This document shows, piece after piece, positions 35,464 through 47,271 of a stretch of DNA of 64,000 nucleotides. A model generated the notes under the pieces. The model ran no database searches. It had not been told where the DNA came from and saw only the letters and a list, made by a program, of their open reading frames with translations. Location of the stretch: positions 16,182,001-16,246,000 of the forward strand of contig CM033752.1 in the NCBI GenBank assembly GCA_019671005.1, given 5' to 3'. Origin of the DNA: Hibiscus mutabilis (Eukaryota > Streptophyta > Magnoliopsida > Malvales > Malvaceae). A program made the position numbers and the translations under genes. Within the stretch, counting starts at the first letter, position 1; the number at the start of each line of letters is the position of its first letter.

Positions 35464-38051
35464 TGTAATGCCTCGGTTTTGGGCTTGGATATTTTAAGGG
35501 TTGGTTCGAAGGTCCGGTGGACCGATATTAGAGATTCGAGTTGGTTTCATGATTAAATCGGATTAAATATTTTTGAAGGTGATAAAATTGTGGAAAAATA
35601 TTTTAAAATCATTATTAAATATATTAATGATTTTGGTAAAATCAATTTTGGAAAATGGGTTTTGGAAATCGGACATTTTGGACTGGTGACCAAAATGCAA
35701 ACTTTGAAAACTGTTTTGAAAAAGGATCAAAACCTTTAATCTTTAAGGAGATAATTATCCTAAATGTTTTTATCAGATTTCTCCCTTTAATTAACAATTT
35801 TTAAATGGGTTTTAAAAGCTATAATAGTGGAGAAAATTAATAAATCATATTTTAAGCTTTTAACAAAAATCACGTAACAAACTTTGTAATTTCTTTCTCT
35901 CAATTTCTCTCCAGCCAAACACCTTTCCAAATTCAATTTCTTCAGGTAAAAATCTAAGTTTAAGAGAGTTTTGATTTCTATTTGATTTCCCTAAGTTTTT
36001 CTATCAAATACTTATTGTTATTATCTTGATTTTTATGTTTTACCAAGCAATTAAGGGGAGAAATCATCATTGGAGGTAATGATGCGTTCTTCTGCTCTAA
36101 TGAAAGGTTATTTGCTGAAATTCCCAAGTTCTCGATCCTTTAAAATTGTTTTCTAATGTGTTTTGATAGTTTAATTATTGGAAATTGGTTTAATTGTGTT
36201 TTGATTGATGAAATTTGTGGATCTTCGAACTTGTTTTATTTTGATGGAATTTTGATCAGATTATGTCATGATTTTGATGTTTGATTGAGTTAATAATTTG
36301 GTTTTAAAATTGTAATCCCGAAACAAGTTGAATCTCTAATGTTTAAGGTTGTTAATAAAGGGTTTTTGGGGTAATAGTTGAGTTTAATCATTGCTGGAAG
36401 TAAAAGGATACTGGAAAGGGTTTTCAGATGTTAATTGATGAAGTTTGATGTATTGAATCGCTGTATTGTGGCTGGGCTAAGTTTGTAGGATGTTTGAGGT
36501 TGATTTCGATATGTTTAGGATGGTTTTTGAGTGGGCAACTTGTGAGTTGCGGGAATCTGCTTTGAGGCAGGGGTTTGAATGTATTTTGATGCATGTTTCC
36601 TTTGGTTTTGTGTGATCGAAATAGGGGATAATCAAGGCGAAGTTACTTAAAGTTGATTGAAGCTTGTCGGGAGCTTGTTTTGCGCTGGCAAGCAAAGTGA
36701 AGTGAAATCGGTGAGTGGAAACAATTTTAAAAGTCTTTCAAGGATTTGAAAGTGTTTGTGGGAGTTTAGGTTAAGCTTGAAACACTTACCTAAGCTCGGA
36801 AGTAAGTTTCCCTCTTTTGCTCTTTATTATCGGTTCGGATATAAGCATGTGAAATTCATGTTTTGGTCGTAAACATGGTTCGATTTTACTTACTGTAAAT
36901 GCATGATTTTGAGTACATATGCAGTGGTTTAAAGGTATATAAAATGCTAGTGAGCATTGGTTTCCATTGGCATGCAATAGGATAAAGTGCACTATAATAT
37001 GGTTAAAATTGAACATGGTTAAGGGTCCTTGAGGTAAGCGGTCGGCTACTCGGACTATGATGTTGTCACTTGGGTTGAGTGGTCGATTCCCCTCATTAAT
37101 GTTGATCTTGCGGTCGACAAGGTTGTTATATCATACGGTCGGCATGGTATGGGTTATGGTAGTGATCGACTATCATGAGAGGTTCGTGTATTCGAATTGT
37201 AAGGTTAATGGTCGGTTACCTAAAGGTTACCGGTCAGTTAATCAAGGATAGTGGTCATCTATCCGGGGTCACTACAGTTGCCAATATATGAAAGTTCATG
37301 TGTTGAACCTATTTTATAATGCTTTGGGATTTAAGCATGGTTTTGTAATTTAATGCTTTGGGATTTAAGCATGAGATGACTTAATGCTTTGGGATTTAAG
37401 CATGTGATTTGTAAACGTGTTGCATATGGTCGATATGCATGTTTTACTTGGAATCAATGAAAATGCTTTGGACGTAAGCATGGGTTGAAAAACAAGTGTT
37501 TAGTTTTCAAAGGATTTTAAATGCATCACTGTTATAAGAGCATCCTCACTAAGCATGTGTGCTTACGCTCTCTTTTTCCTAATAATGCAGAGCATTAAGG
37601 TTTGGGGGCAGCAAAGGCATGGTTTAAAGCGATCCAAGACAAGGACTACCTTGAGTATGAACTTGGTTTATGTTTCTGGTTAATAAGGCAATGTGTTTGC
37701 CATATTTTGGGGATTTGTAATTCTGTTTTCTCATGGTTTTTAAGCATGCGAAGTGCTGGATTTTATGATTGGTTTGATGTTGTTAAACTTGTGTAGATCC
37801 TTGCTTATAATGATGCTAGACGAGTGCTTAGGAATTCATGTAGTTAATTTGGAATGGTTGCCATATCTTGATGATTCAAGCAAGGTTGTTTTGATGCTTT
37901 ATATGTGTAAGCATGATGAGTACGCCTTAAAAGTGCCTAATATGAGTTTTGGTTGTTTGGTAGAATGATATTAGGAGGCCTGCCTATAGAATATCTTGGG
38001 GAGTATGAATGCCATGTAATGTTGTTGGTTCTGTGTTGCTTTAATTAGGAA
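35464..38051 (+). mobile_element. Element B 3' LTR, first part
   Basis: Starts TGTAATGCCTCGGTTTTGGG; pairs with the 5' LTR (13252-14777, 26299-27925). It retains the stretch 35957-36295 missing from the 5' copy and lacks about 155 bp near 36968. It includes the TGCTTTGGGATTTAA triplet at 37320-37400 and the CCTCACTAAGCATGTGTGC box at 37544-37562. It is interrupted at 38052 by element I. Confidence 0.9.
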
Positions 38052-38784
38052 TGTAAAGCTTGTTGCACGCTCGAATCGATCTTCGATTACCGTCAAGAGA
38101 GTTGTTTTTGATTCTTTTTTGAATTGGCTAAAATGATAAAATGGTAGACAATTTGCATGATGATTTTAGAGTGGTTCGACTACCCAACTGAGTCTACATC
38201 CGCTACCTTAGCACACCACTAAGGATTTCCCAATTCACTATGAATTCTTCCCCTTTTCAAGGCTTAGGAGGCAACCTTTACAACCCTATCTTTTTCCTTG
38301 GCTAAGATAGAACCAACTCTAGTTTTTGTCTCTAAACTAGAACCTCGCCTTTTACAAGGGATTTATTTGGTAAACTAAATACCTCACAAGGTGGGTGTTT
38401 ACATAATTTAAGATCACTAGAAAGAGTACAAAAGATATACAAATAAGCACTCTCTAGAATATGTACAAGAGAAATGAAGAAATAAGAATTGGACTCAAAT
38501 TCTCTTGATCAACATGCTTGGATATATTCTCTCTACTTCTTCTTCAAGTGTCTTTGGCTTGTATTTATAGTGTGGAATGAAAAACTAGTCGTTAAAAACT
38601 AGCCGTTAGAAAACTAGCCGTTGGGGACTTTTAAATTACTTGAAAATATATGTTTGAGTCAAAAACACTTTTAAAAGCTCCAAACATATTTTTCAAATTA
38701 AATGGACTTTAAATTATTTTTGCAATATTTGTTCAAGTCCAAAAATATTTTTCACTTTGTTATATCAAAATAAATATCTCAACA
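38052..38784 (-). mobile_element. Element I 3' LTR
   Basis: TGTAAAGCTTGTTGCACGC...ATCTCAACA in plus orientation, matching 40317-41036 with few differences and small gaps; by eye well above nine bases in ten, the youngest-looking LTR pair in the window. Confidence 0.9.
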
Positions 38785-38799
38785 ATCTCCCCCTTTTTG
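38785..38799 (-). other. Polypurine tract of element I
   Basis: Minus strand CAAAAAGGGGGAGAT directly before the TGTTGAGAT start of the 3' LTR. A second, similar run (AAAAAGGGGGAGAG) is at 38936-38950. Confidence 0.85.
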
Positions 38800-39350
38800 A
38801 TATAACAAAAACATTTGAAAAAAAATTTTTTAGATTGCTCCCCATTAGGAAAATAATTTTAGAAAAAGAGAATATTTGTGAAAAATGTTTAAGACTCTCC
38901 CATTTTCTTTTTGAAATTGAATTTTTCAAACCTATCTCTCCCCCTTTTTGTTATATCAAAAATAATTTCAAAACAAAGTTTGAAATATAATTAAGTTCAA
39001 AACACCAAATGTTGAAAAATTGAAGTACCAATTGAGAAACATACCAATTTTTGATGTAAAATAAAAATGGAGATAAGATATTTTTTAAATCAAAAGCTCC
39101 CCCTTAAACAAAGCATTTCATTTTAATAAATTTATCTCAAATGCTTGACACTTAAAAGACATTGAATTTCAAGATAAAATCAAATTAAGATCATATGAAA
39201 TTCATTTTATCCAAGACTTTAAAAATAAAATAATAGATAACCAAATAAATAAAGAATTAATATAGAGGTTATCTTCTTCATTTGTGTGACTAGAGCATTT
39301 CCATATCTTTGCTTTGCTTGCCATTGCTCCAACGCACCTACAAGAGATAT

Positions 39351-40234
39351 TCACTTGGATTTTGGTATCCAAATTGCTTTGGATCCTTTTACATTAATTT
39401 CAATGTCCCTAGTTCCCTTAGGAACCCATACTTGTCTAATCCTATAAGTTTTTCTTTTCTTTATAGGACAAGTATGTAAAGAATGACCATGATAATGGCA
39501 ATGTGAGCATTTCGCCATTATGTGACAAGATGAATTATTTTAAATAATTTCTTTTTATTTTGTTAAGCTTTCAAGCTTAACTTTTAAATCAAGATTTTCT
39601 TTTTCTAAAACTTCATTGCTTGTTTTTGAAAACTCTAAATCATTTTTCAAAGTTTCATTTTGGTTTTCAAAATCCAATTTTGTTTTCAAAAGAAAATTAT
39701 TTTCAAATTCAAGTTTAGAAATCATTTTCTTAAATTTGGAATTCATGGTCTCAAATTCCAAAAACAATTCATCGAAAGCATCTTGTAACTCGTCAAATGT
39801 GTATGAACTTAAATCATCTAAGTTAGAAGATTCCTTATTCTCATCGAGATCCAAAACACCATCCACCTTGGGTGATTGGAGGAGGTTAGCACAAGATGGA
39901 ACTCCATCTTTCTTTTCTTCTTTGCCATAAAACTTCTCAAGCTTCTCCCAAATTTTTTAGCACTCTTGGATGGGGAGACCTTTTTGGAAATTTCTTCATT
40001 AAGGCCACAAAGAAGAATGTGCGTTGCTTTAGCATTTAGGTTTGCCTTCGTATCGTTTGCACTCATTTGCTTCTTCTTCTTCTTAGGAGCTTCCAAGTAT
40101 CCATATTCGATGATATCCAAAATCTCAAAATCTAGAGACTTGATAAAATACTTCATTAAATTGCTCCATTGGAAGTATGTTTCTCCTTCGAAGAGCGGAG
40201 GACACAAGATATCGCCTTCTTCAAATCTTGCCAT
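39351..40234 (-). pseudogene. gag: Element I copia-type gag (two frame changes)
   Basis: Start at the ATG 40234-40232 (MARFEEGDILCPPLFEG), after an in-frame stop upstream. The N-terminal part resembles the UBN2/copia gag: CPPLFEGETYFQWSNLMKYF, then LNAKATHILLCGLNEEISKK and a SAKK motif. A six-T run at 39953-39958 (plus) marks a one-base frame change. A second frame (about 39955-39558) gives a charged, coiled-coil-like stretch rich in Lys, Glu, Leu and Asn (EFENNFLLKTKLDFENQNET). Near 39540 the frame changes again. A CCHC zinc knuckle (C-x2-C-x4-H-x4-C, CSHCHYHGHSLHTC) lies at 39469-39510, ending at the TGA 39353-39351. About 290 codons in all. Function: particle formation and RNA binding, by family. 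Confidence 0.82.
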
Positions 40235-40302
40235 TTTCTTGAATGGTGGACTTCGAGAAAATGATCTTTACTCTCAGATGTTAGTCCTTTGATGGAGACG
40301 AG

Positions 40303-40314
40303 GCTCTGATACCA
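40303..40314 (-). other. Primer-binding site of element I (tRNA-Met)
   Basis: Minus strand TGGTATCAGAGC, two bases inside the 5' LTR end: a perfect match to the tRNA-Met site. Confidence 0.92.
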
Positions 40315-40316
40315 AT

Positions 40317-41036
40317 TGTAAATCATGTTGCACACTCGAATCGATCTCCGATTACCGTCAAGAGGGTTGTTTTTTATTCTTTGTTGAATTGGCTAAAACC
40401 GATAAAATGGTATACAATTTTCACGATGATTTTAGAGTGGTTCGACTACCCAACCGAGTCTACATCCACTACCTTAGCACACCACTAAGGATTTCTCAAT
40501 TCACTATGAATTCTTTCCCTTTTCAAGGCTTAGGAGGCAACCTTTACAACCCTATCTTTTTCCTTGGCTAAGATAGAACCAACTCTAGTTTTTGTCTCTA
40601 AACTAGAACCTCGCCTTTTACAAGGGATTTGTTTGGTAAACTAAATACCTCACAAGGTGGGTGTTTACACAATTTAAGCTCACTAGAAAGAGTACAAAAG
40701 ATATACAAATAATCACTCTCTATAATATGTACAAGAGAAATGAAGAAATAAGAATTGGACTCAAATTCTCTTGATCAACATGCTTGGATATATTCTTTCT
40801 ACTTCTTCTTCAAGTGTCTTTGGCTTGTATTTATAGTGTGAAATGAAAAACTAGCCGTTAGAAAACTAGCCGTTGGGGACTTTTAAATTACTTGAAAATA
40901 TATGTTTGAGTCAAAAACATTTTTAAAAGCTCCAAACATACTTTTCAAATTAAATGGACTTTAAATTATTTTTGCAATATTTGTTCAAGTCCAAAAATAT
41001 TTTTCACTTTGTTAAACCAAAATAAATATCTCAACA
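40317..41036 (-). mobile_element. Element I 5' LTR
   Basis: TGTAAATCATGTTGCACAC...ATCTCAACA in plus orientation; partner of 38052-38784. It is 13 bp shorter, mainly by loss of one copy of the AACTAGCCGTTA direct repeat near 40850. Confidence 0.9.
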
Positions 41037-41786
41037 AGGAGTGTATCCTAGTAATGTTCTATAAGTGTTTGAGGCCTGTTAGAATGTGTTGTTATCATTG
41101 AAGTGTGTTTGGATAGCAATTTGGGACATTTCGGTCCATTTCAGGCTTAGCGTACCAGTACGCGGGCAAGTGTTTCGGTATGAGCCTAGGCAGTTTTGGC
41201 CAGCATTTCTGTACTCAAGAGAGTGTTTCGATACGGCATAGGGATTTTATGAAGTGCGTTTTGATACGCTTAGGCGTATCGAAACAAGATTTAGCTACTG
41301 GAATCTGGGTTTTGGATATTATTAAGGCGTATCGAAACACCTACAAGCGTACCGGTACGATTACAGTTAATTATGTTATTTTGGAATATTTGGTAGTTTC
41401 GGTTTCTTTCTTTTTGGTCCCTGAGTTTTGTGAATGCAATTGTATGAGTTCGGGTGATCGTTTTGACATGAACTTTGGCATGTAAGCATGTAATTGGACT
41501 AATTGAGGATTGGTAATATTAATTTTAGCTTTGGTCCCTACATTTATGGAATTACATTTTAGTCCCTAAAATGTATATTATTCAATTAGATGCCTTTCCG
41601 TGGTCATTTTCCTTTAAAAATTCACCCACTGCAAGTATGTCACTTAGGATTAATAATATGCATCTAGACAAGATAAAAGGAAAAAAATGGACCGGTTTTT
41701 CATAATCTTTCTCTGGTTTGCTTCGGCAAACCTAATGTAGTTCTCTTGGTTTGGTCGGGCGTCTAGGTCGGGTTGAAGGGGTTACA
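41037..41786 (+). mobile_element. Element B 3' LTR, second part
   Basis: Resumes AGGAGTGTATCCTAG, matching the B 5' LTR from about 27132. Palindromes lie at 41148-41360. It ends ...GGGTTGAAGGGGTTACA at 41786, the intact CA terminus lost in the 5' copy. Confidence 0.9.
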
Positions 41787-42397
41787 GTACTGGTACGTTC
41801 TTTGGCTACTGAAATTTGGTTTTTGAAAATAACTCTTAAGGGATCAATACGAAGGTAGAACTGTATCGGTACAGGTATGTTCGACAAACTATATTTATAC
41901 GAGGTTACCAATATCGGTACGCATGGCCATTATGTTAGTTGAAATGTATCGATAGGGTTCTGTCTATATTGGTACGCAATGTATTTCTTTAGGTTTCTGT
42001 CTGTTGAAATTTGAAATTGTGCATTTTAGTCCCTGAATGTTATGAATGCAATTATATGAGTTCAGATGATTGCTTTAAGCTGGAATTTGACATGCGAGCA
42101 TGAAATTGGATTAATGAAGGTTTGGTAACTTGCATTTTACTTAAGTCCTTGTAATTTGTGAAAATTACATTTTGGTCCCCAAAGTGCATGTTTGAGCAAT
42201 TGAACCCCGTTTTAAATTCTGACCGCAATGTAACGTATCCGTTGATGCATGTTTACCTTAAGATATAAATCAATACATTTAGACAAGATAAAAAGAAAAA
42301 ATGGACTCAGTTTAGGTTATTAGTTTGGGTTTGCTTCAGCAAACCTAATATAGCCTTTTTTGCTAGGTTTCGACTAGATCGGGTTAAGGGGGTTACA
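41787..42397 (+). mobile_element. Family-A LTR, second part
   Basis: Starts with the second B duplication GTACT and follows 1272-1889 closely, ending GGGGGTTACA. It completes the A LTR that began at 10379. Confidence 0.85.
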
Positions 42398-43003
42398 GTT
42401 ATTGCATTGAAATGTTGTTCATTTAAACATTGATATTGTCATTGACATCATTGAAGCATTAAAATATAGAAACATCAATCATTGGACATTGATATTGTCA
42501 TTGACATAGCCATTTATAGTGATATTGTCATTGTCATAGGCATTTGATATTGATATTTCAATTATCATCGAAACATTGACATTAATATTTCCATTGTCAC
42601 TGAACATCGACATTGATATTGTTATTGCTATTGAAATATTGACATTGATATCGCCATTGCTATCGACATTGATATTGTCACTATTATTTCCATTGATATG
42701 GCTATTGTCATTGTTATTGCCATCGACATCGTTATTGAACTTGGGATTTGAAAGGAAATTAGATACAATTGGCATGCCATAGAATACATGAGCTCATTGG
42801 TACATGTGGACTATGGTCCTTGGGCTACGGCCTTTATTTTGGCGAGGCGGAATGATGGTTGTGTTATTGGTCAATTGGCGAGGCAGAGGGACTAGATCAT
42901 TCATTGATTTGGTGAGGTGTAGGAATTCGTGTATCCACTATCTTGTTTCAATCCAAGAGAACACTATTGATATAAGTCTAATATGTTATTGAATATGGTT
43001 ACA

Positions 43004-43145
43004 ACATTGATATTGCCATAGCATTGATATTGCCATAGCATTGGTATTGCCATAGCATTGATATTGACATAGCATTGGTATTTCCATAGCATTGATATTG
43101 CCATAGCATTGATATTGTCATAGCTTTGACATTGTCACAGCATGC
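43004..43145. repeat. 17-bp minisatellite GCATTGATATTGCCATA (F 5' LTR)
   Basis: About eight head-to-tail copies with a regular 17-bp period (unit starts at 43021, 43038, 43055, 43072 and onward). The same array, somewhat longer, is at 51527-51700 in the F 3' LTR. Confidence 0.92.
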
Positions 43146-43624
43146 TTTGAATTTTATACCATCGTTATTAGCACTGTGTATGACTACGACACTAGGCAAA
43201 GGATGCCTAATGCATTTCATCTCATGCATTTTATGTTAAGGAAGATCTTTGCAAGAGATTGGGGAGTTAAAGGTTTTTTGGCAAGTTACAACGGTACCTA
43301 GAGTAATGTTTATCGTCCTACAAACTCCTAGTATGGTGGCATGATAGTTTCTTAAGTCACTTTTGGCCATTTTGTTGTACATATACGTTGTGTGTGGTTG
43401 TGTAAGCTTAAGTGCCTAAGATGGCATTTTTAAGATTGGCTAAAAGTGGTAAAATTGCATATTTGGCCTAAAATGGTAAAATCCTTGTAGATGGATTCAT
43501 ATAGCTATGAAATTTGGCATGACAGTAGAATATGGTTAACTAAACTTGCCTATAAAATTTCATAGGTTTTGGACACTGTATGATAGGTCAAAATGGATAA
43601 AAACAGACCAAATATGTCATTATA

Positions 43625-44015
43625 GACCCTGCTGTACCGATACAGGTGATGTCATATCAGTATGAGTATGCATTTTTGGACCAGGTTAACAAGGCGTATC
43701 GATATTGCTTTGGACATATCGGTACGGATTTTTGACACTAAAAAATACTATAGCTGGGTATCGATACGGTTATGTACCCTATTTAATCCAATTTGAAAAT
43801 TAGGGCACACGTATCAGGTACGACTCAGCCTGTACCGATACCAATATTGAGTTCGAAAGAAATAATATTCATAATAATAAAGGCATATCGATACTGTCCA
43901 AGTGTATCGGTACACATATTGGTCACTAGAATTGATAATGTTTGAATCATTCTTGGCGTACCGGTACGACCTCTCGAGTACCGGTACGACCTCTCGAGTA
44001 CTGGTACTGATACAA
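43625..44015. repeat. Palindrome cluster (F 5' LTR)
   Basis: Multiple GTACCGATAC, GTATCGATAC and GTACCGGTAC words. It includes a direct 21-bp duplication, GTACCGGTACGACCTCTCGA, at about 43961-44001. The equivalent block in the 3' LTR is 52185-52570, where only one copy of that duplication is present. Confidence 0.85.
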
Positions 44016-44444
44016 GTAATTCTATTAAAAATCATTGGAGTAATTCTGAGAAATTATAGAATGGTCATTCTTTAATAAATGGGTTAATCAAAGAGGTAAA
44101 TGATATCAAATCGGTATGAAAATTTATATGTACATTGGTTATAGGCTGAATTTCACATTGGTGAGCTTAATTTTAGAAAAAGACCTCTAATTACTAAAAT
44201 TGCGGATTAGTTCCTAAAACTTGTAAAAGTTTAAAATTACTCCTAAATTGATAGCCATAGCTCCGTATTGATTAACTGCCCTCACGGTACTATTATATTA
44301 TTGTATTGTAACATCGATAAACGTTGTAACGATTTTGAAATGCTAAAATTATTGATTAAAAATAATGCACCGATCACCGTATCGAAATTGGTAGCATACT
44401 CTGACTCGGTTCCCTACCAGGCCGGGAAATGGGTGTTACATTTG

Positions 44445-44456
44445 TGGTATCAGAGC
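44445..44456 (+). other. Primer-binding site of element F (tRNA-Met)
   Basis: TGGTATCAGAGC, four bases after the 5' LTR end; exact match to the tRNA-Met site. Confidence 0.93.
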
Positions 44457-45298
44457 TAAAATGTAGTCGATTCTAAGACTAAACCAAAGTTTATTGTATT
44501 GTCATTACATTGCATATGCCACCTAGGAGTTATTTATATATTGTGTACATTGTGACTTACCGACTAACCTAATCTCTTTTCTTTTTATATTAAAGTAGTA
44601 TGTAATCAAACAAAGCTCACATGAGTATTGAGTTTCTACCGGCTCCTTGATTCGTTATGAGGAATCAAGGGGGAGACCCTCCAAGTCTATAAGATTGTTG
44701 ATAAGAATCATTAAGCCTTGAATTATCAAGGTAGAATGTTGAGCTTAAAGAATTACTGAAAACAACTAAAATATTTGAACAATATTTAACTTCATTGAAG
44801 CCAGAGTAGGATGTACAACCCTCTGTGGCTATAATTTCAACATCTTAAACCCTTATTTCCAATTCTGCCCAGTGATGGACTTACACACTCACCGGCAGGG
44901 TTAATGATAACCCTGAACTTGTTAAGTATCAGTTATTAAATCATTGTATTGATATTGCTACCATCGAATCATCGCAAGGCTATACCGAGCACCGATATTA
45001 GTTTATTAGTCGTCGTATTAGACCATGCTACAGAAGTTATATAGAGGAGTTTTGAGGGCTGAAGGACCCTCTCAGCTTGACAAATGCCTCGAGATAATTC
45101 TCGTCTTCCACTACCGTATCAAAAAAAGGATCAATATAGTCCTAGACAAAAGGTGTATTCACAGTCTTCTCTCTTCTACAATATTGCAAGGTTACCGGCT
45201 ATGTCTTAGACCATTTTTCAAACAGCTTATAGTACTGAGGGTTCGGGTCAGGAATTGTAATACCCTTCTGCACCTATTGCTAGAGAAGGGTGATTCAA
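44457..45298 (+). pseudogene. gag: Element F gag region, heavily decayed
   Basis: Lies between the primer site and the protease, where gag must have been. An ATG at 44515 gives MPPRSY before a stop; no capsid core or zinc knuckle could be recognised. An open frame starting at 45025 is intact for about 90 codons before entering the protease region, but its first part matches nothing I know. The length (about 840 bases) is short for gag, so deletions are likely. Confidence 0.5.
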
Positions 45299-45426
45299 AC
45301 AATATCGCAAGTACCATTGAATTATATTCCTATCTTGATTATGCATTGATGAATCATGATAATCACTCATTTAGTAATACTATTTTGATCACCGTAATAA
45401 ATCCATTAGGTGATTGTGTCAGCATA
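45299..45426 (+). pseudogene. pol: Element F protease, N-terminal part
   Basis: The frame reads STIELYSYLDYALMNHDNHS then ILITVINPLGDCVSI. By position YALMNHDNHS replaces the YALIDSGSxHS active-site loop of gypsy proteases, so the catalytic DSG is lost. It is broken at 45426 by LTR H and resumes at 50002 after the duplication. Confidence 0.72.
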
Positions 45427-45484
45427 TGTAATACCCCAAAGTATAGCCTGGAAGCATGTATAATTTAGATTGAAATTCAAGTAG

Positions 45485-45510
45485 AAAAATAAATAAATAA
45501 ATAAATAAAT
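45485..45510. repeat. (AAAT)n microsatellite
   Basis: Six tandem AAAT units near the start of LTR H, followed by ACAT units. Confidence 0.93.
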
Positions 45511-47251
45511 ACATACATATTAAAACGTCCCTAACATTTGTGATAGATTGAGTTAAGGACCAATCAAGAACTTTGAAGAGTTTGTTTACTAAATTATAAT
45601 GACCATTTAGAAAAGCTTCATTAATTGAGAGTTTGCATGTAAATTAAATTGATAATAATGGCCCTATTATGTGTCATGTTTAAAACAAAGCACGTGTTGG
45701 TGAGAGATGAGACAACCGGCTAGGTTGAAGAAAATAAACAAATCTTTGATTTCAATCATCATCTTCTTCCTATCCCAACCGAAGCCATTGAGAGAGAAAA
45801 CTTTGGGAGAGGATAGCAAGAAGATTGAGTCTAATTATCCAAAATATTAAGGTCTTTGTTTGGATAGTTCAAGAAGAGGGGTAAGTTTTCTATTTAGTGT
45901 CCATGGAGTGAACTTGTGATGTTGATTTTGCTAAGAGAAATTTATGTAGATATGTGATTGTGGACGTTAAGATATTCCTTTGAATTCTTGATAAACATTG
46001 AATATCTCTACATGTTGAATTTGGTATGGATTGATGAACATGTATAAGTATGGCTATATATGTGAAACGTGCATGTTAAAGGCTGTTTTGATTATATAAA
46101 AAATTATAGGGACTGTTTTGAGCGTGGATTAATGTATATATATATAATCTGGACAGATTTGAAATTCACGTAAATAAACAAGAACTGTTTTGAGTATAGT
46201 TATATATGTGTATATGAGAATTGGACTATTTTGATACATTAGAAGAACATGCTGGGCTGTTGTGTAAGAATGTGTATATACGGAGAGCTGTTTGGAAGAG
46301 TAAAAGCAGGGGAAATGTTTTAATGAGACATTATGGGACTGTTTTTGCCGTGAGACGTATCTAATGGGTTGTTAAGTGGATGTTATGTGAATATACGTAT
46401 ACATTAGAAGTTGTTTGGTATTGATAGAAGTATTAGAAGACTGCTTGTATGAAATGTATGTATACATGGGAAAATTTAATAGTTTTGTAAATGAATAAGT
46501 TGTTAAGAATGATTCTAATGTATAAACATACTTTTGTGATATTAGACCAAAGAGGTGTGGAAGGGTTAGATGCAAGAATGAGCTAAATAGTGGATCGTAA
46601 TTTGTGACCAGGCCTAGCTCGGAATTGACCAGTGGGTGTAGTTTAAAGTCTTGGGATAAGTTTATAACTTTCCCGAGCATCCTCCATTAAATTACTTACA
46701 TTTTTCTTTGTTTGTTAGAGCTATGTTATACTTGATAATTGGCTTGGAGGTTGAGGTAAGTACCTTATTATGAAGTAATGTGTGACATGTTAAAGTGGGT
46801 AAAACACAATCTAAGATTTGGAAGCCATTCACGTATGTGAATGAAAATGCTTGATATATTTGTATAAGCTATGTTTGTGTAATAAAAGTATATGGTGCTA
46901 TGTTCAACTTAATATTAATAAGAAATGTTACGTAACTTGTGATGGAGGTTATGTTTAATGTAAATCTTATTTATATGACTTTACTTGCTTGATAAGTAAA
47001 CCAATGTTAAGTTAATATTTGATTAAGAGCCTAAAAATGAAATTTGTAACTATGAATGAATTGAGTATGTATTTAATATGACTTATAACAAGTCCATGAT
47101 CGTTAAGAAATAAATACACAGGATATATTTGCTTAATCATGAGGATATGTTTATAATGAAAGGTTATACATACTTATATACGGATGATGGTGATCCTTTA
47201 TATAATCTATTCGAAAAGAAGAAATGATGTAATGAGAAATGTATGAATTAA

Positions 47252-47271
47252 ATATATATATATATATATAT
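47252..47271. repeat. (AT)n microsatellite
   Basis: Ten alternating AT units inside LTR H. Confidence 0.93.

Larger units (their letters stand above)
38052..41036 (-). mobile_element. Element I: gag-only terminal-repeat element (TR-GAG type), minus strand
   Basis: A 2985-bp element with direct terminal repeats (38052-38784 and 40317-41036) and flanking AGGAA/AGGAG (38047-38051, 41037-41041). On the minus strand: 5' repeat, tRNA-Met primer site directly inside it, a copia-type gag with CCHC knuckle, polypurine tract, 3' repeat. There is no protease, integrase, RT or RNase H between gag and the polypurine tract (38800-39350 has no domain). It must have relied on enzymes from another element. 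The target without insertion is seen in the B 5' LTR near 27128-27140. Confidence 0.88.
13252..41786 (+). mobile_element. Element B: chromovirus-type Ty3/gypsy element with three insertions inside
   Basis: A full-length but broken element flanked by GTACC (13247-13251) and GTACT (41787-41791); family A at the same place near 1272 reads CGTACTGGTAC, so the left copy carries one changed base. Order: 5' LTR (13252-14777 plus 26299-27925), primer site 27931, gag, protease, RT/RNase H, truncated integrase, chromodomain, polypurine tract 35449-35463, 3' LTR (35464-38051 plus 41037-41786). Inside it lie C (14778-26298), a D solo LTR (28404-31736) and I (38052-41036). Without these and their duplications it is about 10.7 kb. 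Its LTRs differ by several large gaps. Confidence 0.9.
42398..44440 (+). mobile_element. Element F 5' LTR, second part
   Basis: Noncoding. 43010-44440 matches the F 3' LTR remnant 51527-52998. It ends GGCCGGGAAATGGGTGTTACA directly before a tRNA-Met primer site, which proves it is a 5' LTR. It contains a degenerate ATTGATATTGTCATTGACAT region (42415-42735), the motif TACAATTGGCATGCCATAG (42764-42782), a 17-bp minisatellite and a palindrome block. Frames here (42479-42775, 42999-43229) are translations of the repeats. Confidence 0.85.

Noticed and set aside
39616..40292. Plus-strand open frames of 104 and 138 codons rich in Phe and Ser
   Set aside because: Antisense shadows of the Lys/Glu/Asn-rich gag of element I, which has the CCHC knuckle, primer site and polypurine tract on the minus strand.
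10374..42402. Target duplication for the inner family-A LTR
   Set aside because: Flanks TAAAT and GTTAT agree at only two of five positions. I keep the insertion call from the LTR ends and the F context but do not claim a duplication.
42479..43229. Asn/Asp/Ile-rich and Ser/Met/Gln-rich low-complexity minus-strand proteins
   Set aside because: They are translations of the ATTGATATTGTC and 17-bp ATTGATATTGCCATAGC repeats in the F LTR, not selected proteins.
44445..44456. tRNA-like signals at TGGTATCAGAGC sites (27931, 44445, 53936, and reverse at 22873, 40303, 59471)
   Set aside because: These are primer-binding sites matching only the tRNA 3' end; no cloverleaf or internal promoter boxes surround them, so no tRNA genes.
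45025..45468. A 147-codon open frame that could be a small novel gene
   Set aside because: Its last third is the N-terminal protease of element F and it ends inside LTR H. The first part matches nothing and sits where gag must have been. Treated as decayed gag-pol.
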